A stretch of DNA of 64,000 nt from contig NC_085137.1 of NCBI RefSeq assembly GCF_035046485.1, forward strand, positions 455,385,004-455,449,003. The letters run 5' to 3'. Position 1 is the stretch's first letter. Each line of letters opens with the position of its first letter. Made by a program: the position numbers and the translations under genes. Positions 1-10,179 of the stretch are shown here, one piece after another. Source of the DNA: Aedes albopictus. Its lineage: Eukaryota; Arthropoda; Insecta; Diptera; Culicidae. The notes beneath the pieces are model-generated. The model worked only from the letters and a program-made list of their open reading frames with translations, had not been told where the DNA came from and did not search any database.

Positions 1-846
1 ATGCAAAGTTCGCTAGTTTGCATGAGGTGTCTTTTAAGCCAATGGAGGTAGACGGCCTAAGTAACACACTCATTACAGAAGAGTCATGGAAACGCAGGGC
101 TATGTTGCGCAGAAGTTATTGTAACTTACTTATAACATATAATCTAATCCAACCTAATCTAATACAAATGCAGCCAGTACAAGAAAGCATCCTGGAAAAT
201 AATCAAGTTAGATTAAGCTCGATTATTTTTCTTGTCAATATTGAAGCTTGTGGCATATCAAGGATATGACACAAGCGTCAAAGTGGCCAGGCCTACTGCG
301 CAGAATTTGCCGCAAAGATGATTCTTGGAAATGCCTCGACTTTTAAATGTCAAATCAAGCATCGAAACAATTCTAGAATCTACAGGGGTGGAGGGATGCG
401 TGGACATACCGTACCAAACGCTCCGTATGTGCAGTTGAATATGTGTGAAATATAAATATAATTGCAAATATAATTGAGTAATCTATGCTGGAACAATCTC
501 ACCCATCTGTTGAGTAATGCTTGTTGTCCAAAGGTATGTCAACGAGCCGGGGACTTGGTGTCTGCATTTGCCGAGGTCGAAGTTGTTACTTCCGGTTCTT
601 GCTACGAACAGCGCACATGAATCACTGGTCACACATTTGGCACTGCACGGTCTCTGAATATTCACCCTTTTCACCGAAGGTAGAATGATCTCACTATCAC
701 TTATCACGCTTTTCGCTGTGATCACACTTCACGCGCACACCACCGACCGACCGACGGGTAAATATGGTTTTATTGTCCCGCTTAGAATCGGTTTCGGATC
801 ACTATGAAATTGGATTATTTTCTTCTTTATCACGCCACTTTATTGC
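1..846. other. Low-information flank
   Basis: AT-rich DNA with only short open frames and no recognisable domain. The one item of note is a fragment at 225-290, listed separately, that is shared with 42735-42815. I see nothing else supportable here. Confidence 0.5.
225..290 (-). repeat. Dispersed repeat fragment shared with 42735-42815
   Basis: Read on the minus strand, this stretch has the order CAGTAGGCCTGGCC, a short imperfect inverted repeat and then TTGACAAGAAAAAT. The plus strand at 42735-42815 has the same order with point differences. Two diverged copies in one window indicate a dispersed family. No ends or target duplication are visible, so its class is unknown. Confidence 0.55.
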
Positions 847-854
847 ACCACACC

Positions 855-1072
855 CAGGGCCGGATCTAAGGGGGGGCCGGGGGGGCCCGGGCCCCGGGCC
901 CCCACATTTTAGGGGCCCCCACAAAAACCTTTTTTGGTTGGTAACATTAGCTTTATTTTTCATATTGCTCAAGTACTGTTCGAAAATAAGGAAAAACATT
1001 TTTGGTCATCTCTCCGAGGGGCCTCCACATCTGCTCGGGTCCCGGGCCCCCACAATCCTTAATCCGGGCCTG
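855..1072. mobile_element. hAT-type MITE, 218 bp, 8-bp target duplication
   Basis: The ends are imperfect inverted repeats (CAGGGCCGGATCTAAG on the left, CAGGCCCGGATTAAGG read inward from the right). The element is bracketed by an exact direct repeat ACCACACC at 847-854 and 1073-1080. Eight-base duplications and CAG-starting ends are characteristic of the hAT superfamily. Long G and C runs sit just inside both ends. It encodes nothing and would need a transposase in trans. A 123-codon frame (764-1135) runs through it and is not a gene. Confidence 0.85.
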
Positions 1073-1080
1073 ACCACACC

Positions 1081-2035
1081 GCTGAAAATTTTCTCAAACA
1101 AAAACGTATGTACCGCAATCCTGGTGGCGTATTGAACGACGCATCATGCAAACCAACGGGGTTCATTTTTAAATTTGAACTTCTAGTAACCCTGTGGACA
1201 TCGAAAAACACACTAATGGTAACCCTTTTTGCTGTTTTGTTTCGATTCTGCGTTCCGTTTCACCCCGTTCTAAGAGCAGAATGACGTTTGAACCATTTTT
1301 AGTTTGAACGATATGCAGATTAGCGGGGGACAAATTAAAAAGTGTTCAGATTAGATGCGGTCAAACCAACGAGGGAAGACGGTATCAAACAGAGGAGCCA
1401 CCCAGGATCCACTTCAGCTGCTTTTTCTGGTGTTTTTGTTGCCGATTTTGCTGTCGTTGGAGCGTGTAGTGTAAAAGGTGAATGTTTTTAAAAGTGTGAA
1501 GAGTGTGATATTTAGAGCTGCTGCAAGAAGTTTGTTTGGTCTTCAAGCTTGTAGCCGCGGTTGCTCTTTTTAGGCTCCTAATCAGCAATCGTGTTTACAA
1601 AAAGGGGCAGGGCGAACAACGATAATTAAGTGACACAGTACCACTGCTAATCAACATTGCTTGAATAAAAGTTTAACATTTGTATTAAAGAAACATGGTA
1701 ACATCTTGTTGTTAAGCTATATCAGTGTAGTTGAATAAAATGATCAAGCAAAAGTTGTTAGACTTTAAATAAGCTACTTGTTCCATTGAAGATCTTATGT
1801 GGAATAATAGCATCTAATACGTCAGAAGCAGCTTGTATTCTATCATTATTAGAGCAGTTGATGTGAATACTTAAGCAACTGTCTTTAAACTTTTATACCA
1901 TTGGTTATTCAATGAGCAGAAATATGCTTTAACAAACGTGCAGTTTCTACTGCATGAAACATTTATTCGCAATTTTGTTCAACATAAACTCTTGTACAAC
2001 TGTCGGCGCCTTTGTAGCACATTTAATCAACTGAC
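1081..2035. other. Unassigned AT-rich DNA
   Basis: No frame of note, no inverted-repeat pair and no tRNA-like box motif recognised. A short minus-strand frame at 1385-1588 has simple composition (Gln, Lys and Thr rich) and no conserved motif. Confidence 0.4.
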
Positions 2036-2059
2036 ATGCTTATTAATGATTTTGAATTG

Positions 2060-2335
2060 TTACTTGGGAATCCTCCAAGATTTTCCAAGATTGACCAGAA
2101 GTTGCTTCTGGGATTTATCCAAGAGTTGCTTCAAGGATTCATTCTGGTATTTTCAATCGTGATTTTTCCCGGAATTCACTCCTTCCTTTTTGGATTTCTT
2201 CGAGTTTTCTGGGATTTTTCGAAGATTTTCTTCAGAGATTCTTCCTTTGAAATTTCTCCAGGAATACCTGCCGGGATTCTTCCGGTTTTTTTTCCTGCAT
2301 TCCTCGAGGAGTTCGGCATTTTTTCTCGGCATTAG
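2060..2335 (-). repeat. GGAAT-type degenerate 12-bp array
   Basis: Read on the minus strand, the motif GGAATYCC or GGAAAATCC returns roughly every 12 or 24 bases. The same sequence class recurs at 8028-8290, 17640-18540, 24090-25490, 30540-32880, 36010-36990 and 44215-45400. Because 12 is divisible by 3, the repeat opens overlapping frames in several phases; these are not genes. Confidence 0.65.
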
Positions 2336-2553
2336 TATCGCCACTGCGAAACGCACTGAAATTTGTAGGTAGCATTTGGTCTGGACAAACCGACATGAAC
2401 AAACGCAAGTATTCCCAAAGAAATGTTCTTCCGGAAGTTCGCTGCTCAGTGGAATGCAAATTGAAATTCAGTTAAGGTGTATATAGAACAAAGCCACACC
2501 TTGAATTTTCAAAAGCACAAATCTTATGAACCAAATATTGCAGACTACATCTC

Positions 2554-2758
2554 AAATTGGACTATCACACTTTTTTTGGTACGCCTAAAAAGTGTGATAA
2601 AAGTGCACATTTGCCTCGGATCGTCTCGACGTCTTCGGTGCACTTATTCCTCCATTTACAAGGAATAAGTGCACCGAAGACCTCAACTCAATCCGACGTG
2701 ACCCTGCGCTGCAATCACACTTTGAAGGTGTGTGCACACTATTGTGTCAGTCCAATTT
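2554..2758. mobile_element. Palindromic MITE-like element with a perfect central hairpin
   Basis: The outer ends are inverted (AAATTGGACT on the left, AGTCCAATTT on the right). The middle holds a perfect 21-bp stem, 2631-2651 paired with 2661-2681 around a 9-base loop. Total length is about 205 bp. No clear target duplication could be fixed, so the superfamily is left open. Confidence 0.6.
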
Positions 2759-3079
2759 GGGGTGCAGTCAGCAATATCGTATCGCGCTGAAAAGTTGATC
2801 AATCACTGAAAGCAGCTTTATAGTCGAAATTACTAAAATGGGGGTTATAATTAACAGACTTGCACCAACGATTTTCATCCGAAGTGACATCATACTTATT
2901 ATAAGAAGACACATGGCATTTTTTACAATTTTGTTGTGTTGCTGTTAAGGTTGTTGTCTCTACTATTGAATATACCATGCATCAGTTGAATTTACAACAG
3001 AAGGTAGTTATTTTAAGTATTCCAGATTTACTGCAGCGTGGTAGTATTTTTGAGTATATTATCGTAATTTAAAATCAAA

Positions 3080-3560
3080 TAGGTTTAATCTCAAATCAGT
3101 TTTATTTTTTTTAACTATATAAAAGCTACCAATATTATCCAACATATATGCATTGGTTTTGATGATACTTTGTAGTACAACTCGAGGTACATGTTCGTTT
3201 TCTGCAGACTCTGGTTTTCGCCATTAGGAAGGTTGGATCCCTATCAGATCCACTACCGGGAATTTTGAAGAGCTGTTTAGTCTTGTGTTCAGTAGTACCA
3301 ATCCTGAAAATCACATGGCTTCAAATTAGAAAAAAAAACGAACTTGTTCCGTAACTAATGTGAATTTACCTCTTTGTCAGTTCGAAAAATCGTCAATGGT
3401 CCAGGCCGTCGTCGTCCAGCACATCCGCAGGACAAGTCTTGTCTAAAATAGCAAATGAGCAAGCGAATAACAGAAAAAATACATTTATATGAAATGTTGG
3501 CTTACCTTCACTTGGTATTTTTGGTTCACGTACATTATTTATACCGTTTCACTATATTTT
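3080..3560 (-). CDS. Candidate small spliced gene (31 codons, two short introns)
   Basis: Read on the minus strand, this stretch has the architecture of a spliced insect transcript. Exon 1 ends at 3506 with AAG before GTAAG; intron 1 is 3505-3443 (63 bp) and ends in TTTTAG. Exon 2 is 3442-3370 (73 bp); intron 2 is 3369-3304 (66 bp) and ends in TTTTCAG. Exon 3 runs from 3303 to a poly(A) signal AATAAA at 3106-3101. An ATG at 3535 opens a frame that crosses intron 1: ten codons in exon 1, then 21 codons and TGA (3379-3377) in exon 2. The stop lies 7 nt before the second donor, so nonsense-mediated decay is not predicted. The peptide begins MYVNQKYQVK and is basic and Trp/Thr-rich later; no family is recognised. 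It could instead be the tail of a longer gene, a non-coding RNA or a transposon remnant. The splice signals are seen; expression is inference. Confidence 0.35.
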
Positions 3561-4133
3561 AATGAAGAAAATCACTTTTCCATCTTTGAAAAACTCAATA
3601 CGGAAACAAAATCTGTTTGCATGTCAACAAACAGCTGACTATACATAAACAGTAAAATTAATCATAATTCTACTACAACCATAGTAAAATCGAGAGTGTG
3701 TCATCACTGAACTATGACTTTTTGTTATCTTTACCATGAAAATAGTAGTTTATACTATCAACTGTGCTCGTGCTAAAAAGGTATTTCAAAAACACTAGGC
3801 GGTTAAAATTGCCATACACTTACGATGGAAAATAGCTTCAATACAACAATTTTTCAGTAAATTCCACTGAATTTATGGTACATTTAACAAAATTGTATTC
3901 TTTTGAATTCAACAACGCGTTTGTCGTTTAAGTTACAATGAAATTGATTTCAGTGATTGGTCACCTGTTGGTGGTTTCAAATTCTCAGATTTGTTCTTTT
4001 GAAAATTCAAAGTGTGGCTTCGTTCCATAATCACCTTAAGGGAATCAGGAAGTATCCGGGCGTTTTTGGGGGGGGAATTAGATAGTCGTCAGCTGTTCCT
4101 ATTTGACTGCTATTTTCTACCCTTACCTTTTCC

Positions 4134-4685
4134 CTAACCCTTACTACACATCTGCCCATCCGCAAAACCACCAAACCGTTTGAATTGAAAATTGCGCGAA
4201 AAAGAATCCCGCGCATGCGCGGTTCCGTGCCCAATTGCGCATTCCTTCGTGCGCGCGCGGTGTCGGTTTCTCGCACTCTGCTGTCCCAGGGAAGAAAATT
4301 TTCCCATTTTGTACACAAAAAGTATCGCTTTGTTGCAAAAGGCGCGGGCGTGCACATCACCACCGGGTCGACTGCAGCAAAGATTGGCATGATCGCGATC
4401 TTTTGGTGTTTGCCCGGTGGGTTCACATCGCTCATCTGGGACTTGCTTATTGGCGGAACTGCGCGCGCTCAAGTGATCATCATCATCATCGTGTTCGACG
4501 TGTTTCCTTCTGGTGGCGATTGTCGGCGGCGGCGGCGCGACTTGTTTTTCAAACCACGACGATGACGGTGGATTAGATAATGAAGGGTCTCTCTTGCTGA
4601 GGGTCTCGTGGAGACGATGATTGCTACATTGCACGTTTGCTGATTTTGCGGTACGAATTCCAAGGAAGGCTCTATTATCCATCAT
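4134..4685 (-). CDS. Uncharacterised 183-codon frame in a GC-rich block
   Basis: This is the longest frame in the window that is not transposon-derived. It starts with tandem ATGs after an A/T-rich leader, contains a proline run (APPPPT) and an acidic run of five Asp, and ends near 4134. No domain, signal peptide or membrane segment is seen. The block is GC-rich (CGCGCATGCGCG near 4200, GGCGGC repeats near 4530) and open in several frames on both strands, so length alone is weak evidence. It may equally be a promoter or 5' untranslated region of a host gene. The candidate spliced gene lies 0.6 kb away on the same strand, but no link is shown. Confidence 0.2.
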   Translation of the reverse strand: MMDNRAFLGIRTAKSANVQCSNHRLHETLSKRDPSLSNPPSSSWFEKQVAPPPPTIATRRKHVEHDDDDDHLSARSSANKQVPDERCEPTGQTPKDRDHANLCCSRPGGDVHARAFCNKAILFVYKMGKFSSLGQQSARNRHRARTKECAIGHGTAHARDSFSRNFQFKRFGGFADGQMCSKG

Positions 4686-4689
4686 ATTA

Positions 4690-5730
4690 AACTTAGTTTA
4701 AAACTGACCTTACTGCTACTCATTGGCGTAAAAAGTGAGTCTGGCGAGGCCAAGATGACTGTATGATCCTGTAGAATCACCTCAATTTTCCCTTCTACAG
4801 CTACATAAAATGTTCCTAGCTACACCAATGCCGCCATGATCGTATTTGTATTTTAAACATTGCAATCGTTGCCGCGACTTCGAACCTCCACTGACTGTGG
4901 TCATTCGGATGGGACGGATTTTTCACCTCTTATGTCGGCTTCGCGAGCTTCAGAGCTGGAGAAAATGATGATCCTGTAGCTGCTGCTGCAAGGCAAACCA
5001 GCAAACCGCAATGACCAACCTGAACCCAATAACCACACCACCGCACCGGTGAATTACCGGAACGGAACGGTTCGGAATGGGTGGACGGTACGGTGCACAT
5101 TGCGGTCAACCCAACAGTCACAGAGGTCAGCTGGGAGAGAATGAGAGAGGTCGGCCACACGGCAAAGAGGGTCTTTCTTTCCTTTGGAAGGTCACATTTT
5201 TGAGGCCGCTGCGTGCGTGCCGTGCTTCGGAGTTGCGCGGTACAGATGGTGGCTCTGGCACTTGGCAGAGATTGTTGCGCAGAGACAACAGCTGATGCGT
5301 CTTGTTTCTTGTTGTTGGCATTGCGTGTCATGTCTAAATATTTCTTTCTCGGATGTTTGTGTCGGATTGAGTAAATGGGCGGCGCGCGCCGATATTCATC
5401 TGATGGACGCACTATGGGTGTTAAAGGTGCGCGAGGTATTGTAAAAACGGCTTGTATATTACTTGTTTCGAAACCTGTAATGCAATGTTCTCAAACTGGA
5501 ATGTTATGTAATTTTTACCAAGAAAAAGGTTGAATAACAGTGAGAGATGGAAACCTACAACAAAACCCATATATTTTAATCCAATTTTTTGAGATAAAAT
5601 TGAAAAACTTTTTCAAAGTGCAAAATTTTGGCAGGTATACGAATCCATTGGAAAAATCTTCTTCTTAGCGTATCTTTCCAACTGGAGTAAAGCCTGCATC
5701 TCAGTTTTCCATGATCACTTCCACACTTAT
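4690..5730. other. Low-copy DNA, moderately GC-rich around 5.0-5.45 kb
   Basis: Several overlapping short frames lie on both strands between 4930 and 5444; none shows a recognisable domain. The composition differs from the surrounding AT-rich DNA and may mark regulatory or exonic host sequence. From 5450 to 5730 nothing stands out. Confidence 0.3.
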
Positions 5731-5739
5731 TAACTGAGA

Positions 5740-5930
5740 GATTCCTCAGCTAATGTGAATTTTGCATGTGTCGTGTAGCAGGCTAGGAGATACTCTATGC
5801 CCACGCAAGTCAAAGAAATTTCTTTTACAAAAAGTTCCTAGATCGACAGGGAATAGGACCCGACACCCTCAGCTTGGTAATACTCAATACCCGTGCGCTT
5901 ATCACATCGGGCATAAGGACCTTGCGTGGT
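5740..5930 (-). mobile_element. tRNA-derived SINE fragment, minus strand
   Basis: On the minus strand a degenerate pol III box B (GGTCCTATTCCC for GGTTCRANNCC) follows a tRNA-like head containing GATAAGCGCACGGG. After it come CGATCTAGGAAC and TTTGTAAAAGAAATTTC, as in the body of a SINE downstream of its tRNA head. Box A is poor and no target duplication is seen, so this is an old or truncated copy. Confidence 0.45.
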
Positions 5931-5977
5931 CAATCAGATGGATAACAAAATGAGTAAAATTATGGAAAAAGTCTAAA

Positions 5978-6031
5978 GCTCAGGTGAGATTTGATCACGA
6001 CAAGCGCTTTACCGACTAAGCTACCAAACAT
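5978..6031 (-). mobile_element. tRNA-like SINE head, minus strand
   Basis: The minus strand reads TAGCTTAGTCGGTAAAGC, an excellent box A, followed after the usual distance by TGATCAAATCTC, a decayed box B. A real tRNA would need an intact box B and a paired acceptor stem, and neither is evident. It lies just beside the SINE fragment at 5740-5930. Confidence 0.45.
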
Positions 6032-6052
6032 ATTTACCCATATCCGCCTAGC

Positions 6053-6104
6053 GTCCTATTTATAGGACAGATGCTATGAACGCCCAGCGTCCTATAAATA
6101 GGAC
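6053..6104. repeat. Pair of 16-bp palindromes
   Basis: GTCCTATTTATAGGAC (6053-6068) and GTCCTATAAATAGGAC (6089-6104) are near-perfect palindromes 20 bp apart, both preceded by AGC. They may be the remaining end of a small inverted-repeat element. No partner was found. Confidence 0.5.
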
Positions 6105-6394
6105 AGTCCTTTTGATGCGAATATCTCTAGAATTATGCACCATTTTAGAATACTTTCTTCAGAGAAGATGTTCTACACATCCATACGTTGCTCATAGTGG
6201 ACAATATAGTTTGTGACTGGTTCACTAGATGGTGTAAACGATGCTGCAAAAGTGCAAAGATTACATATTGTCACGATGTATGAGCCTTGTTTCCAATGCG
6301 AAAAAAAAAATGTTTCCCTGAAATATTGACAATGGTTAGTAATTTATAGTTCATTTCTTCGGCAGAGTTGTCAATCAATACATACAAAAGTCGA

Positions 6395-6480
6395 TGTATG
6401 TATGATTGTATGTTTATATGTTTGTATGTTTGTCTATTTGTACATCTGTACCTATGTACATATGTACATATGTTATATGT
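6395..6480. repeat. Imperfect TATG/TACA microsatellite
   Basis: Runs of ATGT, TTGT and ACAT steps form a low-complexity, partly self-complementary stretch. The short frames across it are composition artefacts. Confidence 0.6.
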
Positions 6481-6659
6481 TCCTGCAAAACTCTGGAATG
6501 CGTCAAGAAATTTCAATCAAATTTGGCATACACATTCCTAAGGATGTGAAGGTGGTAGTAGAGGTATTGGAATTCAAAATGGCGGTAGGTTCCAAGATGG
6601 TGGCCAAATCTCCAAAATGTATGCTATTTAACGACAATGCTGCTTCAGGTAATATGCAA

Positions 6660-7475
6660 TATGGGTATTAGTATGGTACTCGCTTGTATGGAAAAAATAA
6701 ATCCTTGCTCCAGTAGACTTTTTAGATCCCATTTAGGTCCCATATGAACTGTACAAAATTTCAGCACAATCGGTGAAACTATAATTTAGCGCAAGCGGTT
6801 CAAAGTTTGCATAGGATTAACTATGGGAAAAGTTCCACTTTCAAACAAAAAATCCCAGAGGTCGCCCCTTGTCTCCTTAAATCAAATCGATCAACGCTTC
6901 CTGTAGAAAAATCATTTATGAAACTTTCTTTCGAAGACCGCAAAACAATTGGATGCTTGTGGAAAAAGTTATTGATTTATTACCGATTAGTAATCCGACG
7001 AACGGCTTTTTGTTTTGTTTTATCAGCAGCACTGCTGCTGCCGTTGTTACATGGGGTGGCGGGAGACATCACCACCCCCAGAAACAGCAGCAGTCAAGAT
7101 AGCAGCTACAGTGCTGCTGATAAAACAAAACAAAAAGCCGTTCGTCGGATTACTAATCGGTAATAAATCAATAACTTTTTCCACAAGCATCCAATTGTTT
7201 TGCGGTCTTCGAAGGAAAGTTTTATAAATGATTTTTCTATAAGAAACTTTGATCGATTTGAATTAAGGGGACAAGGGGCGACCTCTAGGATTTTTTATCT
7301 GAAAGTGCAACTTTTCCCATAGTAAATCGTATGAAAACTTTGAACCGCTTGCGCTAAATTATAGTTTCACCGATTGCGCTGAAATTTTGCACAGTTCATA
7401 TGGGACCTGAAAGGAATCAAAAAAGTCGACTGGAGCGAGAATTTGATGTTTGTCCCATACTAATGGGTATCTACC
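6660..7475. mobile_element. Long foldback element, arms of about 390 bp
   Basis: The left arm (about 6660-7035) and right arm (about 7100-7475) are inverted copies that match over nearly their full length. Examples are GCGCAAGCGGTTCAAAG, GCATCCAATTGTTTTG and CGACGAACGGCTTTTTG in both. Only about 60 bp of spacer, rich in GCTGCTG, separates them. Inverted similarity continues weakly outward to motifs around AAGATGG. A transcript across it would fold into a long hairpin. No target duplication could be fixed. The 118-codon frame at 6807-7163 is built from the two arms and is not a gene. Confidence 0.8.
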
Positions 7476-7607
7476 GATCGGGCTTCATGAGTAGAACTCA
7501 GAAATGAATATCCGACGCCATTTTGAAATCCAAGATGGCGGCCATGGAATGGTAGTTTGAGCTATACCATGCAATATGGGTATCTAACGATCGGGTTTGA
7601 CGAGTAA

Positions 7608-7995
7608 AAAGGTAGAGGGTGAGGTAGGGAGTCAGGGTCGATGGTAGGGTAGCGGGTAGGGTAAACAGTGAAGCAGACAGTCGGGTAGAGGGCTTGGGTG
7701 AAGGATAGGGAAGAGGGGATGGAGTAGAGGGTTAGGGTAGGGGGTAGGGTAGAAGATATGGAAGATGGTGAGTAGGGTTGAGAGTAGGGGAAGTGTTAGG
7801 GTAGAGAGTAGGGTAGACGATACGATTAGGCACAATATAGGAAGTATGGTGAAGGGTTAGAGTAGAGAGTACGGTAAAGGATAAGATAGCGATTATGGTA
7901 GAGGGTAGGGCAGATGATAGGGTTGAAGGTTATGATAGAGCATAGGATAGAGGGCAGAAATGACAATAAGGTAGAGGCTAGAGAGTAGGGTGAAG
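7608..7995. repeat. G-rich minisatellite (GGTAG/AGGGT steps)
   Basis: A degenerate tandem array of GGGTAGGGTAGA-like units covers almost 400 bp, with G on the plus strand. Repeated GGG tracts 3-9 bases apart could form G-quadruplexes on that strand. A 67-codon minus-strand frame, rich in Leu and Pro, is a shadow of the repeat. Confidence 0.8.
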
Positions 7996-8027
7996 AATTG
8001 ATATGAGATTAGATGAGATGAGTTTTT

Positions 8028-8290
8028 TTTTGGGATACCATCAGGAATTCCCTCAGGTATTCCTTTCGAAAATCTTCCCAGGTTTCATCCCAGGATTCCT
8101 TCAGATATTGCTTTCGGAAAAGTAATGTACGGATTGCTCTGGGGATCTCTACAGGGATTTTTGCTGGGGTTGCTTTGGAAAATCCTAAAAGGATTCTTTT
8201 CTGCATTTCTTCAGGGATTCGTGCTGGAATTCCTTCAAAGATTCCTTCTGGGATTCCTGCTGTGATTTCTTAAAGGGTTCCTCTCGAAAA
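8028..8290 (-). repeat. GGAAT-type degenerate array
   Basis: The minus strand shows AGGAATTCC, GGAATCC and GAAATCCC motifs at roughly 12- and 24-base spacing, the same class as at 2060-2335 and 30540-32880. No inverted ends could be tied to this copy. Confidence 0.65.
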
Positions 8291-8429
8291 AAATATGAAA
8301 AATATAGATTTCTGCCGAGATTTTTTTTCAGCAAATTCTAGATTATAGAGACATTTTTTATGGTTCTTGCAGGAATTCCTGGTCAGTTTTCAACCGGTAT
8401 TCCTGTCATGATGCCTCTACGGATTCTAC

Positions 8430-8660
8430 AGGTACAGGTATTCATCGATATAACGTACAAATAAATTTTCTCTTTGTGCGTTATATCGAAGTTCACGTTA
8501 TATCGAAGCAGAGAAAATTTTAATATTTTTTATGCTAGTGTTGATGGACGTGAAATTAATCCCAAATAATTATTCCGGTGAAATTCGCAAAACCAATAAT
8601 GAAAAACATGATTTCAGGCGGAAAAATCATTTCGTATTTGTGCTTCGATATAACGTACAC
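8430..8660. repeat. Repeated and inverted CGATATAACGT motif
   Basis: TCGATATAACGTAC near 8436 is followed by CGTTATATCGA twice (about 8485 and 8510) and again by CGATATAACGTACAC near 8650. The alternating orientation suggests the ends of a small decayed inverted-repeat element. Exact borders are not visible. Confidence 0.45.
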
Positions 8661-9061
8661 TAATTTTTTTCCTAATTTGCGCTAATTCTGGGTAAAAAGG
8701 CTAATGCTTCAACAAAACATTGATTTGAATGATTTCGTAGCCTATCTAAGAATTATTACTGGAAAAAATGAAATTTACATTTACATTGGGTATTTTTTTT
8801 AACTACACCGTAGACTTCCATGTTTTTTTGTGAAAGAGAGTTTGTGGGGGTTGAATGAAAAATTCAATTACTTTATTAGAAATAATTATCTATGTAAAAT
8901 CTAACTTCTGCACTATTTTAACGTTTGTTCATGCTACACATAAGAGCACTCTTTATTTGATTTGTTTTTGGAAATTAAATTAGAGAAATGTTGAACACTG
9001 CAGTTGAAACTACATGAAATTACTAGAACCCTGCATACTTTTAGGCGTTTATCGGGTTATA

Positions 9062-9630
9062 CAGTATCGGACAATAAAAATGCACCAAAGCCGTTTTCCC
9101 GTACAAACTAGTCAACTTTGGATTGCCATATCTCAGTTATGTCTCAACCGATTGTTTTCATTTTTCTGTGACGAACTTCAATTTTCAAAAACTATTGAAA
9201 AATTTCAGTGATAACTATTGATACAAAAGTTACAGATAGGTTGAATTTTGACAATAAAAATGCACCAAAACAAAAAATTGTGTAGCCTAAAATGCTGAAG
9301 TCAGATAGCTATGGTGTCTTCAGCAAATTTATTGGTCATCACACAAGAAACGTATTTGCCGAAGGCACCATAGTGATTTGACTTCAGCATTTTTGGCTAC
9401 ATATTTTTTTGTGTTGGTGCATGTTTATTGTCAAAATTCAACCTATCTGTAACTTTTGTATCAATAGTTATCACCGAACTTTTTCAATAGTTTTTGAAAT
9501 TTGAAATGTTTTGTAGTTCGTCACAGAAAAATGAAAATAATCGGTTGAGACATAACTTAGATATGGCAATCCAAAGTTGATTAGTTTGTATGGGAAAACA
9601 GCTTTGGTGCATTTTTATTGTCCGATACTG
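9062..9630. mobile_element. Palindromic TA-target MITE, copy 1 (569 bp)
   Basis: The element begins CAGTATCGGACAATAAAAAT and ends with the inverse, flanked by TA at 9060-9061 and 9631-9632, as in the Tc1/mariner superfamily. Almost the whole sequence is two inverted arms of about 270 bp meeting near 9335. A second copy lies at 41108-41687. It has no transposase frame. The 9633-10050 interval to its right is AT-rich and unassigned. Confidence 0.88.
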
Positions 9631-10179
9631 TATTTCTGCCCCAATTTATATTTCCATTTTCTATTCTTTTTGAGTGGTTATCATCTCTCTCACTTGTTTA
9701 GAGCTGTATTGTATCTATACGGATCAGAATACAATGTTATCGTAGAAGTTGAACTGAAATAGAACTTGAGAAAATTATCAGATATTGAGGACCTACAATG
9801 AAGATTTTTTTTGGAACTACACCATAGACTTCCATTTTTTTTCGTCGAATCTTGCTTATTTTATTGGAACTTGACCTTTGATAACACATTTATTTAAATA
9901 TTTGAATTGTGAGACACCTTGGGCGTTAACGGGTTAAGGACACGGTATCTGAGTTATTACACTCCGGAAACTGAACATACGATTTTCAAAAGTAATGAAG
10001 CAGCGACAAATGTAAAAAAAAAAGGTTTTCGTAATGATAATGCAACTTAAGTTATTTATGTAACGAGTTGCAGAAGTTGATTTTTTCAGCACGAGTCGTA
10101 CATTTATCCAACGAGGCTTGCCGATTATGGAACTTTTTTTTACTATGCAACTCATTTCAGTTGCATAATGAACCGGTAC

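Noticed and set aside
764..1135. 123-codon plus-strand frame
   Set aside because: It runs through both ends of a 218-bp MITE with its own target duplication; its Gly/Pro-rich part is the G/C run of the MITE.
7015..7130. GCTGCTG-rich centre as a microsatellite
   Set aside because: Too few and too irregular units; it is the loop region of the foldback element.
6807..7163. 118-codon plus-strand frame
   Set aside because: It spans both arms and the spacer of a long inverted repeat; no domain.
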